A DNA stretch of 64,000 nucleotides from Bradyrhizobium cajani (GTDB taxonomy: Bacteria; Pseudomonadota; Alphaproteobacteria; Rhizobiales; Xanthobacteraceae): the NCBI RefSeq assembly GCF_009759665.1, contig NZ_WQNE01000005.1, forward strand, positions 1-64,000, in the 5' to 3' direction. This document shows, in pieces, positions 15,261 to 25,016 of this stretch. A program made the translations under genes and the position numbers. Numbering within the stretch: the stretch's first letter is position 1; each line of letters begins with the position of its first letter. A model generated the notes under the pieces. That model did no database searches, had not been told where the DNA came from, and worked only from the letters and a program-made list of their open reading frames with translations.

Positions 15261-16430
15261 TCAGCTGCGCGGCACGACTTGCAATGTGCTGACGACGTCG
15301 ATCAGCGCAGTCGCCATCCGGTCGACGCTGAAGCGATCCGTGAACAGCTGGCGGGTCCGTGCGCTCATGGCGGCGCGATCCTCCGCGGAGAGCGCCAGCC
15401 ATGCCGTCAGGTTCTTGAGCGTGCCGGCTTCCGAGTCGTCGGCGACGAGGCCCGCCTGTGCATCCAGAACCTCGCGCCAGATGTTGACCTTGTCGGAGAT
15501 CAGCACCGGCACGCCGCAGCCCAGGGCCTCGGCGACCGAGATGCCGAAATTTTCCTGATGTGACGGCAGCATGAAGGCCTCACTGGCGTAGAACGCCCCC
15601 CATTTTGCATCGCCCTCCAGCATCCCCGGCCAGGTGATCCGGTCAGCCAGTCCCAGGGTTCTAGTCCGCGCCTTGAGGTCGCCGACCCAGCCGGTCTGGT
15701 CGGGGCCGGCCATGAGCAGATGCAGGCGCGGCTCGTCGGCAGCGACGCGGGCAAAGGCCTCGACCATCAGATCGCAGCCCTTCTTGGCATGCAGCCGCCC
15801 GAGAAAGAGCAGCACGCGCTTGCCGCGCAATTCGGGGTGGGCGGCGAGAAACGCCTCCCGCAGCGCGGCTGTATCCTGCGGGGGCAGGCGCGTGCCGTAG
15901 GAGACGACGCGCTCGCGCGCCCGGTAGGGCCAGAACGATTGGCGGGCCAGCAGCCGCTCGTCCTCGCTGGTGAACAGCACGGCGGCGGCGTCGCGCAGCA
16001 CGCGGTATTCGGCCCAGGGCCAGTAGAGCAGCTTCTTGAGACGTTTGAGCGGATAGGCCCGGTTGAACCAGGGGTCGAGCATGCCGTGCGTGAATATCAC
16101 GTAGGGCCGCTTGAGCTCGCGCATCACCTGCCAGGTGGCGAGGCTGTGATGCTGCCAGAGGCCGTTGACGATGACGGCATCGTAACCGCCGGCATGGGCG
16201 CGCAGCCACGGCCTGAGCGACGCCGCATAATAGTAGCCGCCGCGCTGCGGCGGGCCGAGCGCGTGCACCGGAAGCGGAAAGGCGTCCACGTGCGGCGCGC
16301 CGGGATCGTCGGAGGAGGCAACCTCGATCTGATGACCCATCTCCTGCAGCCGCAGTCCGCGCTGAAGCACGCCTTCGATGGGACCGCCAAAGCGGCGATC
16401 GACGGAGGAGACGACATGCAGCAGTTTCAT
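15261..16430 (-). CDS. GT4-family glycosyltransferase
   Basis: A 389-aa GT-B glycosyltransferase. The N-terminal domain begins MKLLHVVSSVDRRFGGPIEG (glycine-rich acceptor-side loop) and continues with VIVNGLWQHHS and VIFTHGMLDPWF. The C-terminal GT4 domain has VLLFLGRLHAKKGCDLMVEAFA, LLMAGPDQTG and the catalytic EX7E-like region FMLPSHQENFGISVAEALGCGVPVL. The ATG at 16430 was chosen. An ATG at 16445 overlaps the asparagine synthase stop as ATGA and would add only MRRRS, so both are plausible; the much longer upstream open frame is a shadow. It is the last gene of a minus-strand unit running from 20899. Confidence 0.9.
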   Translation of the reverse strand: MKLLHVVSSVDRRFGGPIEGVLQRGLRLQEMGHQIEVASSDDPGAPHVDAFPLPVHALGPPQRGGYYYAASLRPWLRAHAGGYDAVIVNGLWQHHSLATWQVMRELKRPYVIFTHGMLDPWFNRAYPLKRLKKLLYWPWAEYRVLRDAAAVLFTSEDERLLARQSFWPYRARERVVSYGTRLPPQDTAALREAFLAAHPELRGKRVLLFLGRLHAKKGCDLMVEAFARVAADEPRLHLLMAGPDQTGWVGDLKARTRTLGLADRITWPGMLEGDAKWGAFYASEAFMLPSHQENFGISVAEALGCGVPVLISDKVNIWREVLDAQAGLVADDSEAGTLKNLTAWLALSAEDRAAMSARTRQLFTDRFSVDRMATALIDVVSTLQVVPRS

Positions 16431-16441
16431 GGACCGTCGCC

Positions 16442-18226
16442 TCATGCCGCGGCGAAATGCCGATAGAGCTGCTTCGCCCAGTCGCGGTGTCGCATCACGC
16501 CGCCACGCGCGCCCGGATTGAGCCATTGATGGATCGGCACGGAAAACCCGGTCTTCGGCCGGTTCAGCACGGTCTCGGGCAGGTCCGGTGCCACGCGCCT
16601 GACGATGGTGCGCTTCTCGCTGGCGGCGTCGAAATCGGGCAGCTCCACGAAGTCCTGGAGCAGTTGCAGATCGACCAGCGGCACGCGGATCTCGAGCGAA
16701 TGCGCCATCCCGGCCCAATCGGCATCGCGCAGCAACTGGTTGCGCATGTACCATTGCATTTCGAGTGCGGAGACCGCGAGCCGGTCGCTGTCCAGCCCGT
16801 CGATGCTGGCATCGAGCCGGTTCATGGTCGCAAGCTCCTCGAGGCCGTCTCTTGCCATCCCGGGTTCCATGAGCTCGGCGAGTTCCCACGGCATGTGCAG
16901 CGCCCGTCGCAGGAGATAGGCGCCCGACAGGCTGTGGCCGTATTCGGCGATGCCGGCATATTTCGGCGACGGCAGGTGCGAGGCGAAGGGCGCTGCGAGA
17001 TGACGCAGCAGCATGCCGGCGCGCTCGCCGACCGGCGCGCGGCGCATCAGCTTCACCAGCCGTGGCACCTGGTGGAAGCTCGGATAGGAGCCGAACAACT
17101 CGTCGCCACCGAGCCCAGAGATTGCGACCTTCAGCCCCTGCGCAGCGGCAGCCTTGGAGACGAACCAGACGTTGATGCCGTCGATCGAGGGCTGATCCAT
17201 CGCATCGATCAGATGCTGCCGGTCGCTTTCGAAATCGTGCGCTGAAATCCGGTGCAGCGCGTGCTTGGCATGCAGCAGGCCTGCGACCTCGTCGGCAAGT
17301 CCCGCCTCGTCATGGGGGCTGCCGGCATATTCGTTGAAGCCGAGCGTGAGCGTGCGCAATTCGCCGGCGTTTGCCGCGCAGGCCGCGAGCATGGTGGAGT
17401 CCAGCCCGGCCGAGAGGAAGACGCCGACGGGCACGTCGGCGACCATGTGCGCGGCGACGCTGTCCCTGACCGCCGCGGCGATCTGGTCGAGCGCGTCATC
17501 GGCCTTGCTGCCCGCGGCCGAGGGCAGGCGGCCAAGCGCATCGACGATATTGGCAAAGCGGACCGGTCGCCCTGCGCGATCGGTGCCAAAACGCTGCCAA
17601 TGTCCGGGCGGCAGCGCGCGGATGCCGCGATAGAGCGTGTAAGGCTCGGGCACCGATCCCCACAGCAGGAACCCGGCATGGCCGGCCGGTTCAGGGCGGC
17701 GATCGACAGGTGTCGCGAGCAACGGCTTGACCTGCGAGGCAAAGCGCACGGTGGCTCCGTCATCGGCGACATAGAGCGGCTTGATGCCGAAGGGGTCGCG
17801 GGCCAGCAACAGTTCACGCCGTTGCGCATCCCAGAGCGCGAAGGCGTACATGCCGCGCAGATCCGCGAACATGCCTTCGCCGCGCTGGGCATAGAGCTTG
17901 AGCAGGACCTCGGTGTCGGACTGGGTGCGCGTTGCGACGCCGTCGCGGTTCAGCCGGTCGCGAAGCTGCTGGTGGTTGTAGATCTCGCCGTTGAAGCAGA
18001 TCCAGTTGCCGGTGTCGGGATCGTGCATCGGCTGTGCACCACCCTCGCTGAGATCGATGATGGCGAGACGCCGATGCCCGAAGCCGACGCGGCTATCCCC
18101 GGAGAGCCACAGGCCGGCCGCATCCGGTCCGCGCGCGGCCATGGCGTCACGCACGCGCAGGAGTTCGGCCCGGTCGAGGGGGTGAGCATCCGCACGGTAA
18201 GCGAAGGCACCGTTGATTCCGCACAT
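16442..18226 (-). CDS. asnB: Asparagine synthase-like glutamine amidotransferase
   Basis: A 594-aa two-domain protein. The class II glutaminase domain starts with MCGING, so Cys2 is the expected nucleophile, and has HRRLAIIDLS and FNGEIYNH. The synthetase domain has the PPi-loop in the form LSAGLDST (the common form is SGGLDS) and GLGGDELFGSY. Canonical enzymes convert aspartate and glutamine to asparagine. Members inside polysaccharide clusters (for example WbpS/AsnH types) instead amidate a sugar carboxyl group or similar acid, which is more likely here. The ATG at 18226 is fixed by the need for Cys2. The upstream aldo/keto reductase ends 49 nt away on the same strand, so the genes are probably one operon. 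Confidence 0.88.
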   Translation of the reverse strand: MCGINGAFAYRADAHPLDRAELLRVRDAMAARGPDAAGLWLSGDSRVGFGHRRLAIIDLSEGGAQPMHDPDTGNWICFNGEIYNHQQLRDRLNRDGVATRTQSDTEVLLKLYAQRGEGMFADLRGMYAFALWDAQRRELLLARDPFGIKPLYVADDGATVRFASQVKPLLATPVDRRPEPAGHAGFLLWGSVPEPYTLYRGIRALPPGHWQRFGTDRAGRPVRFANIVDALGRLPSAAGSKADDALDQIAAAVRDSVAAHMVADVPVGVFLSAGLDSTMLAACAANAGELRTLTLGFNEYAGSPHDEAGLADEVAGLLHAKHALHRISAHDFESDRQHLIDAMDQPSIDGINVWFVSKAAAAQGLKVAISGLGGDELFGSYPSFHQVPRLVKLMRRAPVGERAGMLLRHLAAPFASHLPSPKYAGIAEYGHSLSGAYLLRRALHMPWELAELMEPGMARDGLEELATMNRLDASIDGLDSDRLAVSALEMQWYMRNQLLRDADWAGMAHSLEIRVPLVDLQLLQDFVELPDFDAASEKRTIVRRVAPDLPETVLNRPKTGFSVPIHQWLNPGARGGVMRHRDWAKQLYRHFAAA

Positions 18227-18275
18227 GGTTCAGCCGTCCACGGTCAAGAGAGGCTTGGATGTGTGTAAGGGGGCA

Positions 18276-19241
18276 TCACGGCACCGCGGCGTGAGCCGGC
18301 GTCGAGGCCAGGGCCCTGCGCACGGCGAGGGCAAAGCCCGGCGTCGGTTCGGCGGTGGAAGCCGCGATGTTGCGTTCCATGTGGCTGATGTCGAACATCG
18401 AGATGATCACCACGCCGTCCGGGTTGTTGGAGAATGCGAAGCGGAGCGGCAGATCCTGCGCCGCGTTCGAAGCGTCGATCCCGTATTGTTCGGCAATCGC
18501 AGCGATCCGAAGCTGACGGCTTCCATCGATGCGAGCGATGGCCCCGGCCGCGCCGAACACGCTGTGGGTCACGAACATCGGCTGCGGTGCCGGAAGCCGC
18601 GACCGCAACAGCGGCGCCGCATTGGTGAGCGGCATATCGGGAAACTGCGCGATGTCGATCGGCTGGGCGCTGCGAGCGGCCGCGATGATGCTGTCGGGAG
18701 CGCCGGCGACGGACACGGCCCGGATGTATCCCTTGTCGACGAGCCGGCGCAGGACGTCGAAGATGGCGTCGTTCGCCGCATCGTCCTGCGACGGGTCGTG
18801 GAGCGCCAGTACGTCGATGTAGTCGGTACCGAGCGATTGCAGGCTCCGGGCAACGGACGTTTCGATCGTTGCGGGATCGATCGCAGCGCGCGCGCCCGTC
18901 GCGCGCGCTCTGGATGCGACGCGGCGCAGGGCCGGGATCGTGGCAACCACCTGCCGTGCCGCAGGACGGATCAGCCGCGCCGCGAACGACACTTGCGGTG
19001 CGGCGATGCCGAACTTGGTGCAGACCACGACCTTGTCGCGCCGGCCCCGCAGCCCCTGGCCGAGCAGGGCTTCCGCATGCCCGTCGCCATATGGCGGTGC
19101 GACGTCGAACCAGCTCACGCCGAGGTCGATCGCGCGAGCGATCGCGCGCTGTCCGTCGGCTGCGGAGATCCGCGAGCCGAGCGAAGCGCAGCCGAAGCCG
19201 ATCGCAGAGACGTTGCGGTCGAGCCGCGGAACACGGACCAT
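18276..19241 (-). CDS. Aldo/keto reductase
   Basis: A 321-aa NAD(P)H-dependent aldo/keto reductase with a (beta/alpha)8 barrel. The catalytic tetrad can be read directly: Asp46 and Tyr51 in WFDVAPPYGDGHAE, Lys76 in VVCTKFG and His148 in LALHDP. The N-terminal strand VSAIGFGCASLGS is also family-typical. The ATG at 19241 lies just after the stop of the GMC oxidoreductase (stop 19244-19246), preceded by GGAG; a GTG two codons upstream would overlap that stop as GTGA. In this setting it may reduce a keto-sugar or act on the product of the neighbouring oxidoreductase; the substrate is unknown. Confidence 0.88.
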   Translation of the reverse strand: MVRVPRLDRNVSAIGFGCASLGSRISAADGQRAIARAIDLGVSWFDVAPPYGDGHAEALLGQGLRGRRDKVVVCTKFGIAAPQVSFAARLIRPAARQVVATIPALRRVASRARATGARAAIDPATIETSVARSLQSLGTDYIDVLALHDPSQDDAANDAIFDVLRRLVDKGYIRAVSVAGAPDSIIAAARSAQPIDIAQFPDMPLTNAAPLLRSRLPAPQPMFVTHSVFGAAGAIARIDGSRQLRIAAIAEQYGIDASNAAQDLPLRFAFSNNPDGVVIISMFDISHMERNIAASTAEPTPGFALAVRRALASTPAHAAVP

Positions 19242-19243
19242 TC

Positions 19244-20899
19244 TCACGCCGCCACTCCTATTTCTCCGGCCCTGACGTGTTGCGCGAGATGCGCGGCCAG
19301 TCGCAGCGCAAGCGCGACCGCCGCGAAGGTCGGATTGGCCTGGCTTGAGGACGCGAACACCGAACTCGAGGACACGTAAAGGTTCTCGATGCCATGCACG
19401 CGACAATTGCCGTCGACGACGCTGTCGTCCGGCGTCAGCCCCATGCGGGTGGTCCCGATCTGGTGAAAACCGTCCTTGGCCTGCTGCAGGATGCTCGCAA
19501 GCCGCGCCTCCGGCGGCACCCGGTATTCGAGGCGTCCGTATCCGGCACTGCGGAGCGCCTGGTCCAGTATTTCGTGCGCTCGCATCACCGAGCGGGCATC
19601 GGCCTCCGAGTAGCGCAGGTCGATATCGAGGAAGGGAACGCCGAGCGCATCCTTCCGATCGGAGAGTGTGACGCGGGATTCGCGGAGAGGCGTCTGCTCT
19701 GCAAGAAAATGCAGGGCATAGCGGCCTTCAAAACTGCGGATCAGGAAGCCCGGCCGACGTGGTTTCGTCAGGAGGCGCGCCTGCACGATGGACGCGATGG
19801 TCCGGAGCGTCGCGAGGGGCGACATCATCACGTTGCGCAGATGACTGAGCCAACGATATGGCCTGGGCCCGAGGTGGATGATCCGGATTGCTTCGGCCAC
19901 CAGTCGTCGGCCGATCGGCGGGACCGCCAGCGCCATCCAGACCAGGGACAGCACGCCATTGCGATGGGCGGCCTGATGAAACGGTGGATTGTCGAGCCAG
20001 AATGCGACGTTGAAAAGTCTTTCGCGCAGCTGCGCCTCGGGCGCGAGCGTGAAGCGGCGCCGTGCATAGGCGCCGTCATCCATGAAGAAGTCATAGGCAG
20101 ACACGGAGGTCGGATCGGCGAGCACGATATCCGCGATCTTGCCGGAGGCATGACCCATATAGAAGCGGCCCAGCGGGCCGCTGCCGCCGCCGAACAGGCC
20201 CGGTCGCTTCTGTTGCGCCCACAGCAACAGCCTCGTCGTTTCGAGGCCGCCGCAGGCCAAGACGGTCCGGCGCGGCGCGATCCGGCAGGTCCTGTTGGCG
20301 TCGCCCACGACGAGGGCGACGACGCGGCGGCCATCCTCCGAGAGCAGGAGCTCCGTCACGGTCGCGCCCATCACGACCGTGATCAGCCGGGAATTGGCGA
20401 GGTGCGTGCGGTGCCGGCGTCCGGCGTCGATATCCGGCGTCCAGCGTTCGAGCTGATCGGTTCTGATGTCGCCGAGAGCCTGCGCTGCCGGCGCAGTCGT
20501 GAAGCGGGCAGGGCCGATCCCGAAGAAATGGGCGGCAGCGTCATACCAGCAGGAAATCTCGTGGTGCGGGATCGGCCAGATCGTGCTCGCGGCATGCGGC
20601 CGCCTTGCGAAATCGACATCGTCGAGCGGCACGCAACGTCCGCCCCACCAGCGCGACGTGCCGCCGAGCCCTCGGCAAATCGCGATATCGGTGGCCGCGT
20701 GGCGCAGTTCGTCGGTGCGGTGCCCCGCGGTCAGAGACGCCGCAAACGCGTCCTGTTCCTCGCGTCCGGACTCGAGCAGCAGCACCGACAGGCCGCGCTG
20801 CTCGCATGCGAGCGCAAGCGCGATGCCGACGGGGCCGGCGCCGACGACGCAAACGTCGCAAGCTCCGAGCTCGCCTGCATTCGCGAAGGTCGTCAGCAT
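19244..20899 (-). CDS. GMC-family FAD-dependent oxidoreductase
   Basis: A 551-aa flavoprotein. The Rossmann motif GAGPVG is at residues 20-25, followed by VLLLESG. The FAD-contacting segment is GLGGTSRWWGG. The C-terminal GMC_oxred_C domain has GFHQIGTTRMG, with the probable active-site His, then NCRVHGIENLYVSSSSVF and NPTFAAVALALRLAAHL. GMC enzymes oxidise alcohols, including sugars. The ATG at 20899 is the first gene of a minus-strand operon that continues with the aldo/keto reductase, asparagine synthase-like and GT4 genes. A GMC oxidase next to an aldo/keto reductase suggests an oxidation-reduction (epimerising) step on a sugar, but this is inference. Confidence 0.9.
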   Translation of the reverse strand: MLTTFANAGELGACDVCVVGAGPVGIALALACEQRGLSVLLLESGREEQDAFAASLTAGHRTDELRHAATDIAICRGLGGTSRWWGGRCVPLDDVDFARRPHAASTIWPIPHHEISCWYDAAAHFFGIGPARFTTAPAAQALGDIRTDQLERWTPDIDAGRRHRTHLANSRLITVVMGATVTELLLSEDGRRVVALVVGDANRTCRIAPRRTVLACGGLETTRLLLWAQQKRPGLFGGGSGPLGRFYMGHASGKIADIVLADPTSVSAYDFFMDDGAYARRRFTLAPEAQLRERLFNVAFWLDNPPFHQAAHRNGVLSLVWMALAVPPIGRRLVAEAIRIIHLGPRPYRWLSHLRNVMMSPLATLRTIASIVQARLLTKPRRPGFLIRSFEGRYALHFLAEQTPLRESRVTLSDRKDALGVPFLDIDLRYSEADARSVMRAHEILDQALRSAGYGRLEYRVPPEARLASILQQAKDGFHQIGTTRMGLTPDDSVVDGNCRVHGIENLYVSSSSVFASSSQANPTFAAVALALRLAAHLAQHVRAGEIGVAA

Positions 20900-21274
20900 G
20901 GGCGTGCCGTCGCCGGTTGCCGGTGATGATGTGACCGTTGCCGCAATGCCGTGCCCCGAAATCTCATCGTCTGGCCCCGTCCGTCGGAGCCCGCTGCCGC
21001 GTTTCGCGGATGCGGGCCTATCTATCCAATGTTAACAGCTATCGCAATGCGCTGGTGCAATATCGGCGGTGGTTCATCGATATCGTCAAACTGTAATCTT
21101 TATTTGATACTCGCATCCGCGAACGTAACAGAATGGTAACAGGGCTGGGCTGCTTCCGCTCCGATCTTTCGGGGCGGGTTGCGCGCGGCTTTGCAGGTCG
21201 GGAAAAGCGGTTCGTTCGTCACATCCGCCGGCATCTGATTTTCCCAATGCCTCGTCCCGTGAGTTGCACCGGAA
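20900..21274. promoter_or_regulatory. Divergent intergenic region with GTAAC direct repeat and AATGTTA motif
   Basis: This 375-nt region lies between the divergent GMC oxidoreductase (-) and SGNH-like (+) genes. It is markedly AT-richer at 21020-21145. AATGTTA occurs at 21028-21034. A direct repeat with a 12-bp period, AACGTAACA (21122-21130) and TGGTAACAG (21134-21142), resembles the repeat at 27860-27880. No convincing open reading frame was found. Confidence 0.5.
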
Positions 21275-22363
21275 ATGTCCAAGCCGCGCCGGCATCAATC
21301 CTCCGATCGGATATCGCTTGTCTCGAGCGCACCGAAACATGCGACGATCGCCGTCGATTCAGTGCGTTCGCCGTCGGCGCTGCGGGAGGAGGGAGGCGGT
21401 ACGACAGCGGCGATTTCGTCGTGGCGGAAGCCGGTCGCCGCATTCATCCTGCTGTTCGGGGTGGTCTGGCTGTCGCTCCACGCGGCCTATGTGCTGCTAC
21501 CCTTCCTGCGTCCGGGCTCGGTCGTCATTGCGGATGCGAAATTCGACACGCTCGTGAAGCATCCGATGTTCGATCCGCAGGACCGGTATCGGGTGATGAT
21601 GTTCGGTTACAGCAAGGTCCTGTCGGCACTGCGCCCTCGCGATCTCGATGCCGCGCTCGGACCCGGATTCCGCTCCTATAATCTGGGCTTGCCCGGCGAG
21701 GTCCGGTTTCTTCCCATCCTGGAAGCAGCGTTGGCAGCCGGCAACATTCCGACCCACGTGCTGTTGACGATCCCGTGGGACGGCAAGCACGAAGCCGATG
21801 GCCTTACGGCCATCCTGCACGACGACAATAAGCTGGCCAGCACGCTGTTTCCTTTTCGTGCCCTGCCTCGCGACGCGGCGTTGTTTCTCGTTCAGAATAG
21901 AACCCGGCTGTCGGAAGCGGTCCGTGACGTGGAGGCTCAGCGCTCAGCCATGCTGGACGATCGCGGCTGGTATTTCATCAAATCGCAGAGCCACTATCCG
22001 GGCGATCGGCTGCCGGACGACTATGCGATTCCGACCGATCATCCCTCACGCACCGAGCCGCGTGTGATCCCCGAGAGGTCTCTGGTTCGCGACCGCCTCG
22101 AGCAGCTTGCGCGCCAGCACGGCTTTCAAGTGATCTTCGTCCCGGCCTATGTTCGGGTGGGTGAGGCGGCTGCGTGGCCGGCGGCGGACAATACGAGATT
22201 GACTACCATCTCGGAGCATCCGCTCATCCGCGTGCTGGGGCCGGACTATTTCACCTATCCGCCGGCATTGTTGGCCGATCCGCAGCACATGAACCCGACC
22301 GGCGCACAGGTCTACACCTCCGATCTCGCCAAACTCCTGAAGGTCAGCGGAGCATTCGACTGA
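21275..22363 (+). CDS. SGNH/AlgX-like membrane-anchored protein, partner of MBOAT acyltransferase
   Basis: A 362-aa protein with a cytoplasmic N-terminus of about 50 residues, one membrane helix (VAAFILLFGVVWLSLHAAYVLL) and a periplasmic domain. It lacks an obvious GDSL block, but the C-terminal DPQHMNPTGAQVYTSDLAKLL fits the Asp-x-x-His dyad region of SGNH hydrolase-like and AlgX/AlgJ proteins. FGYSKVLSALRP near the N-side could carry the nucleophile Ser. The next gene, an AlgI-type MBOAT protein, overlaps it by one base, as in many polysaccharide O-acylation pairs. Probable role: periplasmic transfer of an acyl group to the polymer. The ATG at 21275 has only a weak ribosome-binding site. 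The family is inferred from the C-terminal motif and context. Confidence 0.65.
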   Translation: MSKPRRHQSSDRISLVSSAPKHATIAVDSVRSPSALREEGGGTTAAISSWRKPVAAFILLFGVVWLSLHAAYVLLPFLRPGSVVIADAKFDTLVKHPMFDPQDRYRVMMFGYSKVLSALRPRDLDAALGPGFRSYNLGLPGEVRFLPILEAALAAGNIPTHVLLTIPWDGKHEADGLTAILHDDNKLASTLFPFRALPRDAALFLVQNRTRLSEAVRDVEAQRSAMLDDRGWYFIKSQSHYPGDRLPDDYAIPTDHPSRTEPRVIPERSLVRDRLEQLARQHGFQVIFVPAYVRVGEAAAWPAADNTRLTTISEHPLIRVLGPDYFTYPPALLADPQHMNPTGAQVYTSDLAKLLKVSGAFD

Positions 22364-23796
22364 TGCTCTTCAATTCCTTCGAGTTCCTGGCTTTCTTCGT
22401 GACGTTCCTGGTGGTGTTCTTCGCGCTGCCGGCGCGAACGCAGCCGCTCGTGTTGTTGGTCGCCAGTTACGTCTTCTACATGAGCTGGCGGCCTTCCTTC
22501 GGTTTGCTGCTCGGCTTGACGACGATGGTGGACTACACGACCGCGTTGATGATGGCGCGTTCGCGCACCGAGGCGGGTCGCAAGGCCGCAATGATCGTCG
22601 CGCTCACGATCAATCTGGGTGTGCTGGGCACAGTCAAATATCTGGACTTCCTGATTGCCAATGTGATCGGCGCGGCCGGCCTGTTCGGTTATGTGATTCC
22701 AGATTACGCGCTGGGCCTGATACTGCCCCTCGGTATCTCCTTCTACACCTTCCAGTCGGTCGGCTATACGCTTGACGTCTATAACCGCAAGGTCGAGGCG
22801 GAGCGCGACTTTCTCACCTATGCGCAGTATGTGAGCTTCTTTCCGCAGCTGATCGCCGGCCCGATCGAGCGGGCCGGGCATATGCTGCCGCAGTTTCGCA
22901 TCACGCATCGGCTTGCCTATCAGAACGTGACATCCGGCCTGTTCCTGGTCGGCTACGGGCTCTTCAAGAAGATGTGCATCGCCGACGTCGTTGCGCCGGT
23001 CGTGAACGGGATCTATGCCAACCCGGCGCAATATTCCGGTGGCTATCAGCTGCTTGCGGCCGTGCTGTTCGCAATCCAGATCTATTGCGACTTCTCCGGC
23101 TATTCGGACATCGCGCGCGGAACGGCGCGGATCATGGGCTTCGATCTCATGATCAACTTCCGGCAACCCTATCTCGCCACCAGCCTGAATGAATTCTGGC
23201 GCTGCTGGCATATCTCGCTGTCGACCTGGTTTCGCGACTATCTGTTCATCCCGCTCGGTGGCAGCCGGGGCAGCGAGCGCACCACGGCGCGCAATCTGAT
23301 GATCGTGTTCGCGGTGAGCGGCATCTGGCACGGCGCTGCGTGGACCTTCGTCGCCTGGGGCGTGCTGCATGGCTTCGGTCTGGTGCTCGAGCGCATCTTT
23401 GCGATCGTCGTGCGGCCGGACGCCTGGCTCGGGGGGCGGTCGCGCCGGTTGCTCGGCTGGGTCTGGATGATCTCCGTCGTGCTGGTGGGATGGGTATTCT
23501 TCCGCTCGACCAGCATGGCCAACGCGTTTCTCACGCTCCGAAGCCTGGTCGACCTCGGTCCGATCTCCTACTTTACGTTGAAGATGCTCGGCCTGGCGAG
23601 TGTGGAACTGGCGATGCTTGCCGTTTCGCTCGTGATTTTGCTCGTCATCGATTTCCATCTGGCGTTCCGGCCGCAGCGGCTTCAAGCTCTGGGCGAGCTG
23701 CGCTGGCTGTCGACGGGTGTCGGCGTGGCGCTCGCCTATTACATCGTGCTGTTCGGCATTTTCGGGCATGCCGAGTTCATCTACTTTCAATTCTGA
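22363..23796 (+). CDS. MBOAT-family O-acyltransferase (AlgI-like)
   Basis: A 477-aa polytopic membrane protein of the MBOAT family. Its AlgI-type members carry acyl groups, usually acetyl, across the inner membrane for polysaccharide modification. Diagnostic segments are LPLGISFYTFQSVGYTLDVYN, FFPQLIAGPIERA, YCDFSGYSDIARGTARIMG, EFWRCWHISLSTWFRDYLFI and SGIWHGAAWTFVAWG; the His in the last is the conserved catalytic one. The ATG at 22363 overlaps the previous stop (TGATG); a longer open frame upstream is a shadow of the preceding gene. It forms a coupled pair with the SGNH-like protein. Acetyl is the likely group, but the polymer and position are unknown. Confidence 0.93.
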   Translation: MLFNSFEFLAFFVTFLVVFFALPARTQPLVLLVASYVFYMSWRPSFGLLLGLTTMVDYTTALMMARSRTEAGRKAAMIVALTINLGVLGTVKYLDFLIANVIGAAGLFGYVIPDYALGLILPLGISFYTFQSVGYTLDVYNRKVEAERDFLTYAQYVSFFPQLIAGPIERAGHMLPQFRITHRLAYQNVTSGLFLVGYGLFKKMCIADVVAPVVNGIYANPAQYSGGYQLLAAVLFAIQIYCDFSGYSDIARGTARIMGFDLMINFRQPYLATSLNEFWRCWHISLSTWFRDYLFIPLGGSRGSERTTARNLMIVFAVSGIWHGAAWTFVAWGVLHGFGLVLERIFAIVVRPDAWLGGRSRRLLGWVWMISVVLVGWVFFRSTSMANAFLTLRSLVDLGPISYFTLKMLGLASVELAMLAVSLVILLVIDFHLAFRPQRLQALGELRWLSTGVGVALAYYIVLFGIFGHAEFIYFQF

Positions 23797-23945
23797 TGCG
23801 TGAGGCCGCCGGTCGTCACGCCCGGATTTCGGAAAAAATCCCGCTCGCGTCGCGTATTGGGTTGACCCTTTCGGCCGATATGTCAAAGAAGGGCGGGTTG
23901 AGGCAGGGTCCGTCGTAGAGTTGCCGCGGAGCAAGAGTTTGAGAC

Positions 23946-25016
23946 ATGAATGAGCGCGTAGCCCTTATCACCGGAGTGACCGGCCAGGACGGCGCCTATC
24001 TCGCCGAGCATCTGCTGTCGCTCGGCTACATCGTGCACGGCATCAAGCGGCGTTCGTCCTCCTTCAACACAGCGCGTGTCGATCATCTCTACCAAGACCC
24101 GCATGTCGGCAATGTGCCGTTCCAGATGCACTACGGCGACATGACGGATTCGACCAATCTGATCCGTCTCGTGCAGCAGATCCGGCCGACCGAGATCTAC
24201 AATCTCGCCGCCCAGAGCCACGTCGCGGTCAGCTTCGAGAGCCCCGAATACACCGCCAATGCCGACGCGGTCGGCGTGCTGCGCCTCTTGGAAGCGATCC
24301 GCATCCTCGGCATTGAAAAGGAGACGCGGTTCTACCAGGCCTCGACGTCCGAGCTCTACGGCCTCGTCCAGGAGATTCCGCAGAAGGAGACCACGCCGTT
24401 CTATCCGCGCTCGCCCTATGGCGTCGCAAAGCTCTACGGCTACTGGATCACCGTGAACTACCGCGAGGCCTACGGCATGTTCGCCTCCAACGGCATCCTG
24501 TTCAACCATGAGAGCCCGATCCGCGGCGAGACCTTCGTGACCCGCAAGATCACCCGCGGCGTGTCCCGCATCGAGGTCGGGCTGGAGCAGATGCTCTATC
24601 TCGGCAATCTCGAGGCCAGGCGCGACTGGGGCCATGCCAGGGACTATGTCGAGGGCATGCACATGATCCTCCAGGCGGAGAAGCCAGACGATTTCGTGCT
24701 CGCCACTGGCGAGATGCATTCGGTGCGGGAGATGGTCGAGCTGTCGTTTTCGCATGTCGGCCGGCGCATCGAGTGGCGCGGCAAGGGTGTCGACGAGACC
24801 GGCGTTGATGCAAAGAGCGGCAAGACGGTCGTGAAGATCGATCCGACCTACTTCCGTCCGACCGAGGTCGACCTTCTGATCGGCGATGCCAGCAAGGCGC
24901 GTCAGGTGCTCGGCTGGAAGCCGAAGCGGACCTTCGTTCAACTCGTCGAGGAGATGATGGCGAGCGATCTGGCGGAAGCAAAACGGGACGCAGGCAGTGG
25001 CAAGCTTACCGTTTGA
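23946..25016 (+). CDS. gmd: GDP-mannose 4,6-dehydratase
   Basis: The enzyme converts GDP-D-mannose to GDP-4-keto-6-deoxy-D-mannose, the first step to GDP-L-fucose. The 356-aa protein is an extended short-chain dehydrogenase. The NADP-binding motif GVTGQDG is at residues 10-16, RRSSSFNT follows, and the active-site set is present in [11 protein letters not shown] and [14 protein letters not shown] (Tyr-x-x-x-Lys). [18 protein letters not shown] is a strong Gmd signature. A 149-nt gap after the MBOAT gene may hold its own promoter. The next gene begins within its 3' end, so gmd and fcl are translationally linked. Confidence 0.97.
   Translation: MNERVALITGVTGQDGAYLAEHLLSLGYIVHGIKRRSSSFNTARVDHLYQDPHVGNVPFQMHYGDMTDSTNLIRLVQQIRPTEIYNLAAQSHVAVSFESPEYTANADAVGVLRLLEAIRILGIEKETRFYQASTSELYGLVQEIPQKETTPFYPRSPYGVAKLYGYWITVNYREAYGMFASNGILFNHESPIRGETFVTRKITRGVSRIEVGLEQMLYLGNLEARRDWGHARDYVEGMHMILQAEKPDDFVLATGEMHSVREMVELSFSHVGRRIEWRGKGVDETGVDAKSGKTVVKIDPTYFRPTEVDLLIGDASKARQVLGWKPKRTFVQLVEEMMASDLAEAKRDAGSGKLTV

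Noticed and set aside
22312..23934. 540-codon antisense frame over the MBOAT gene
   Set aside because: Extremely His/Asp/Gln/Arg-rich translation without domains; the MBOAT protein on the + strand has all family motifs.
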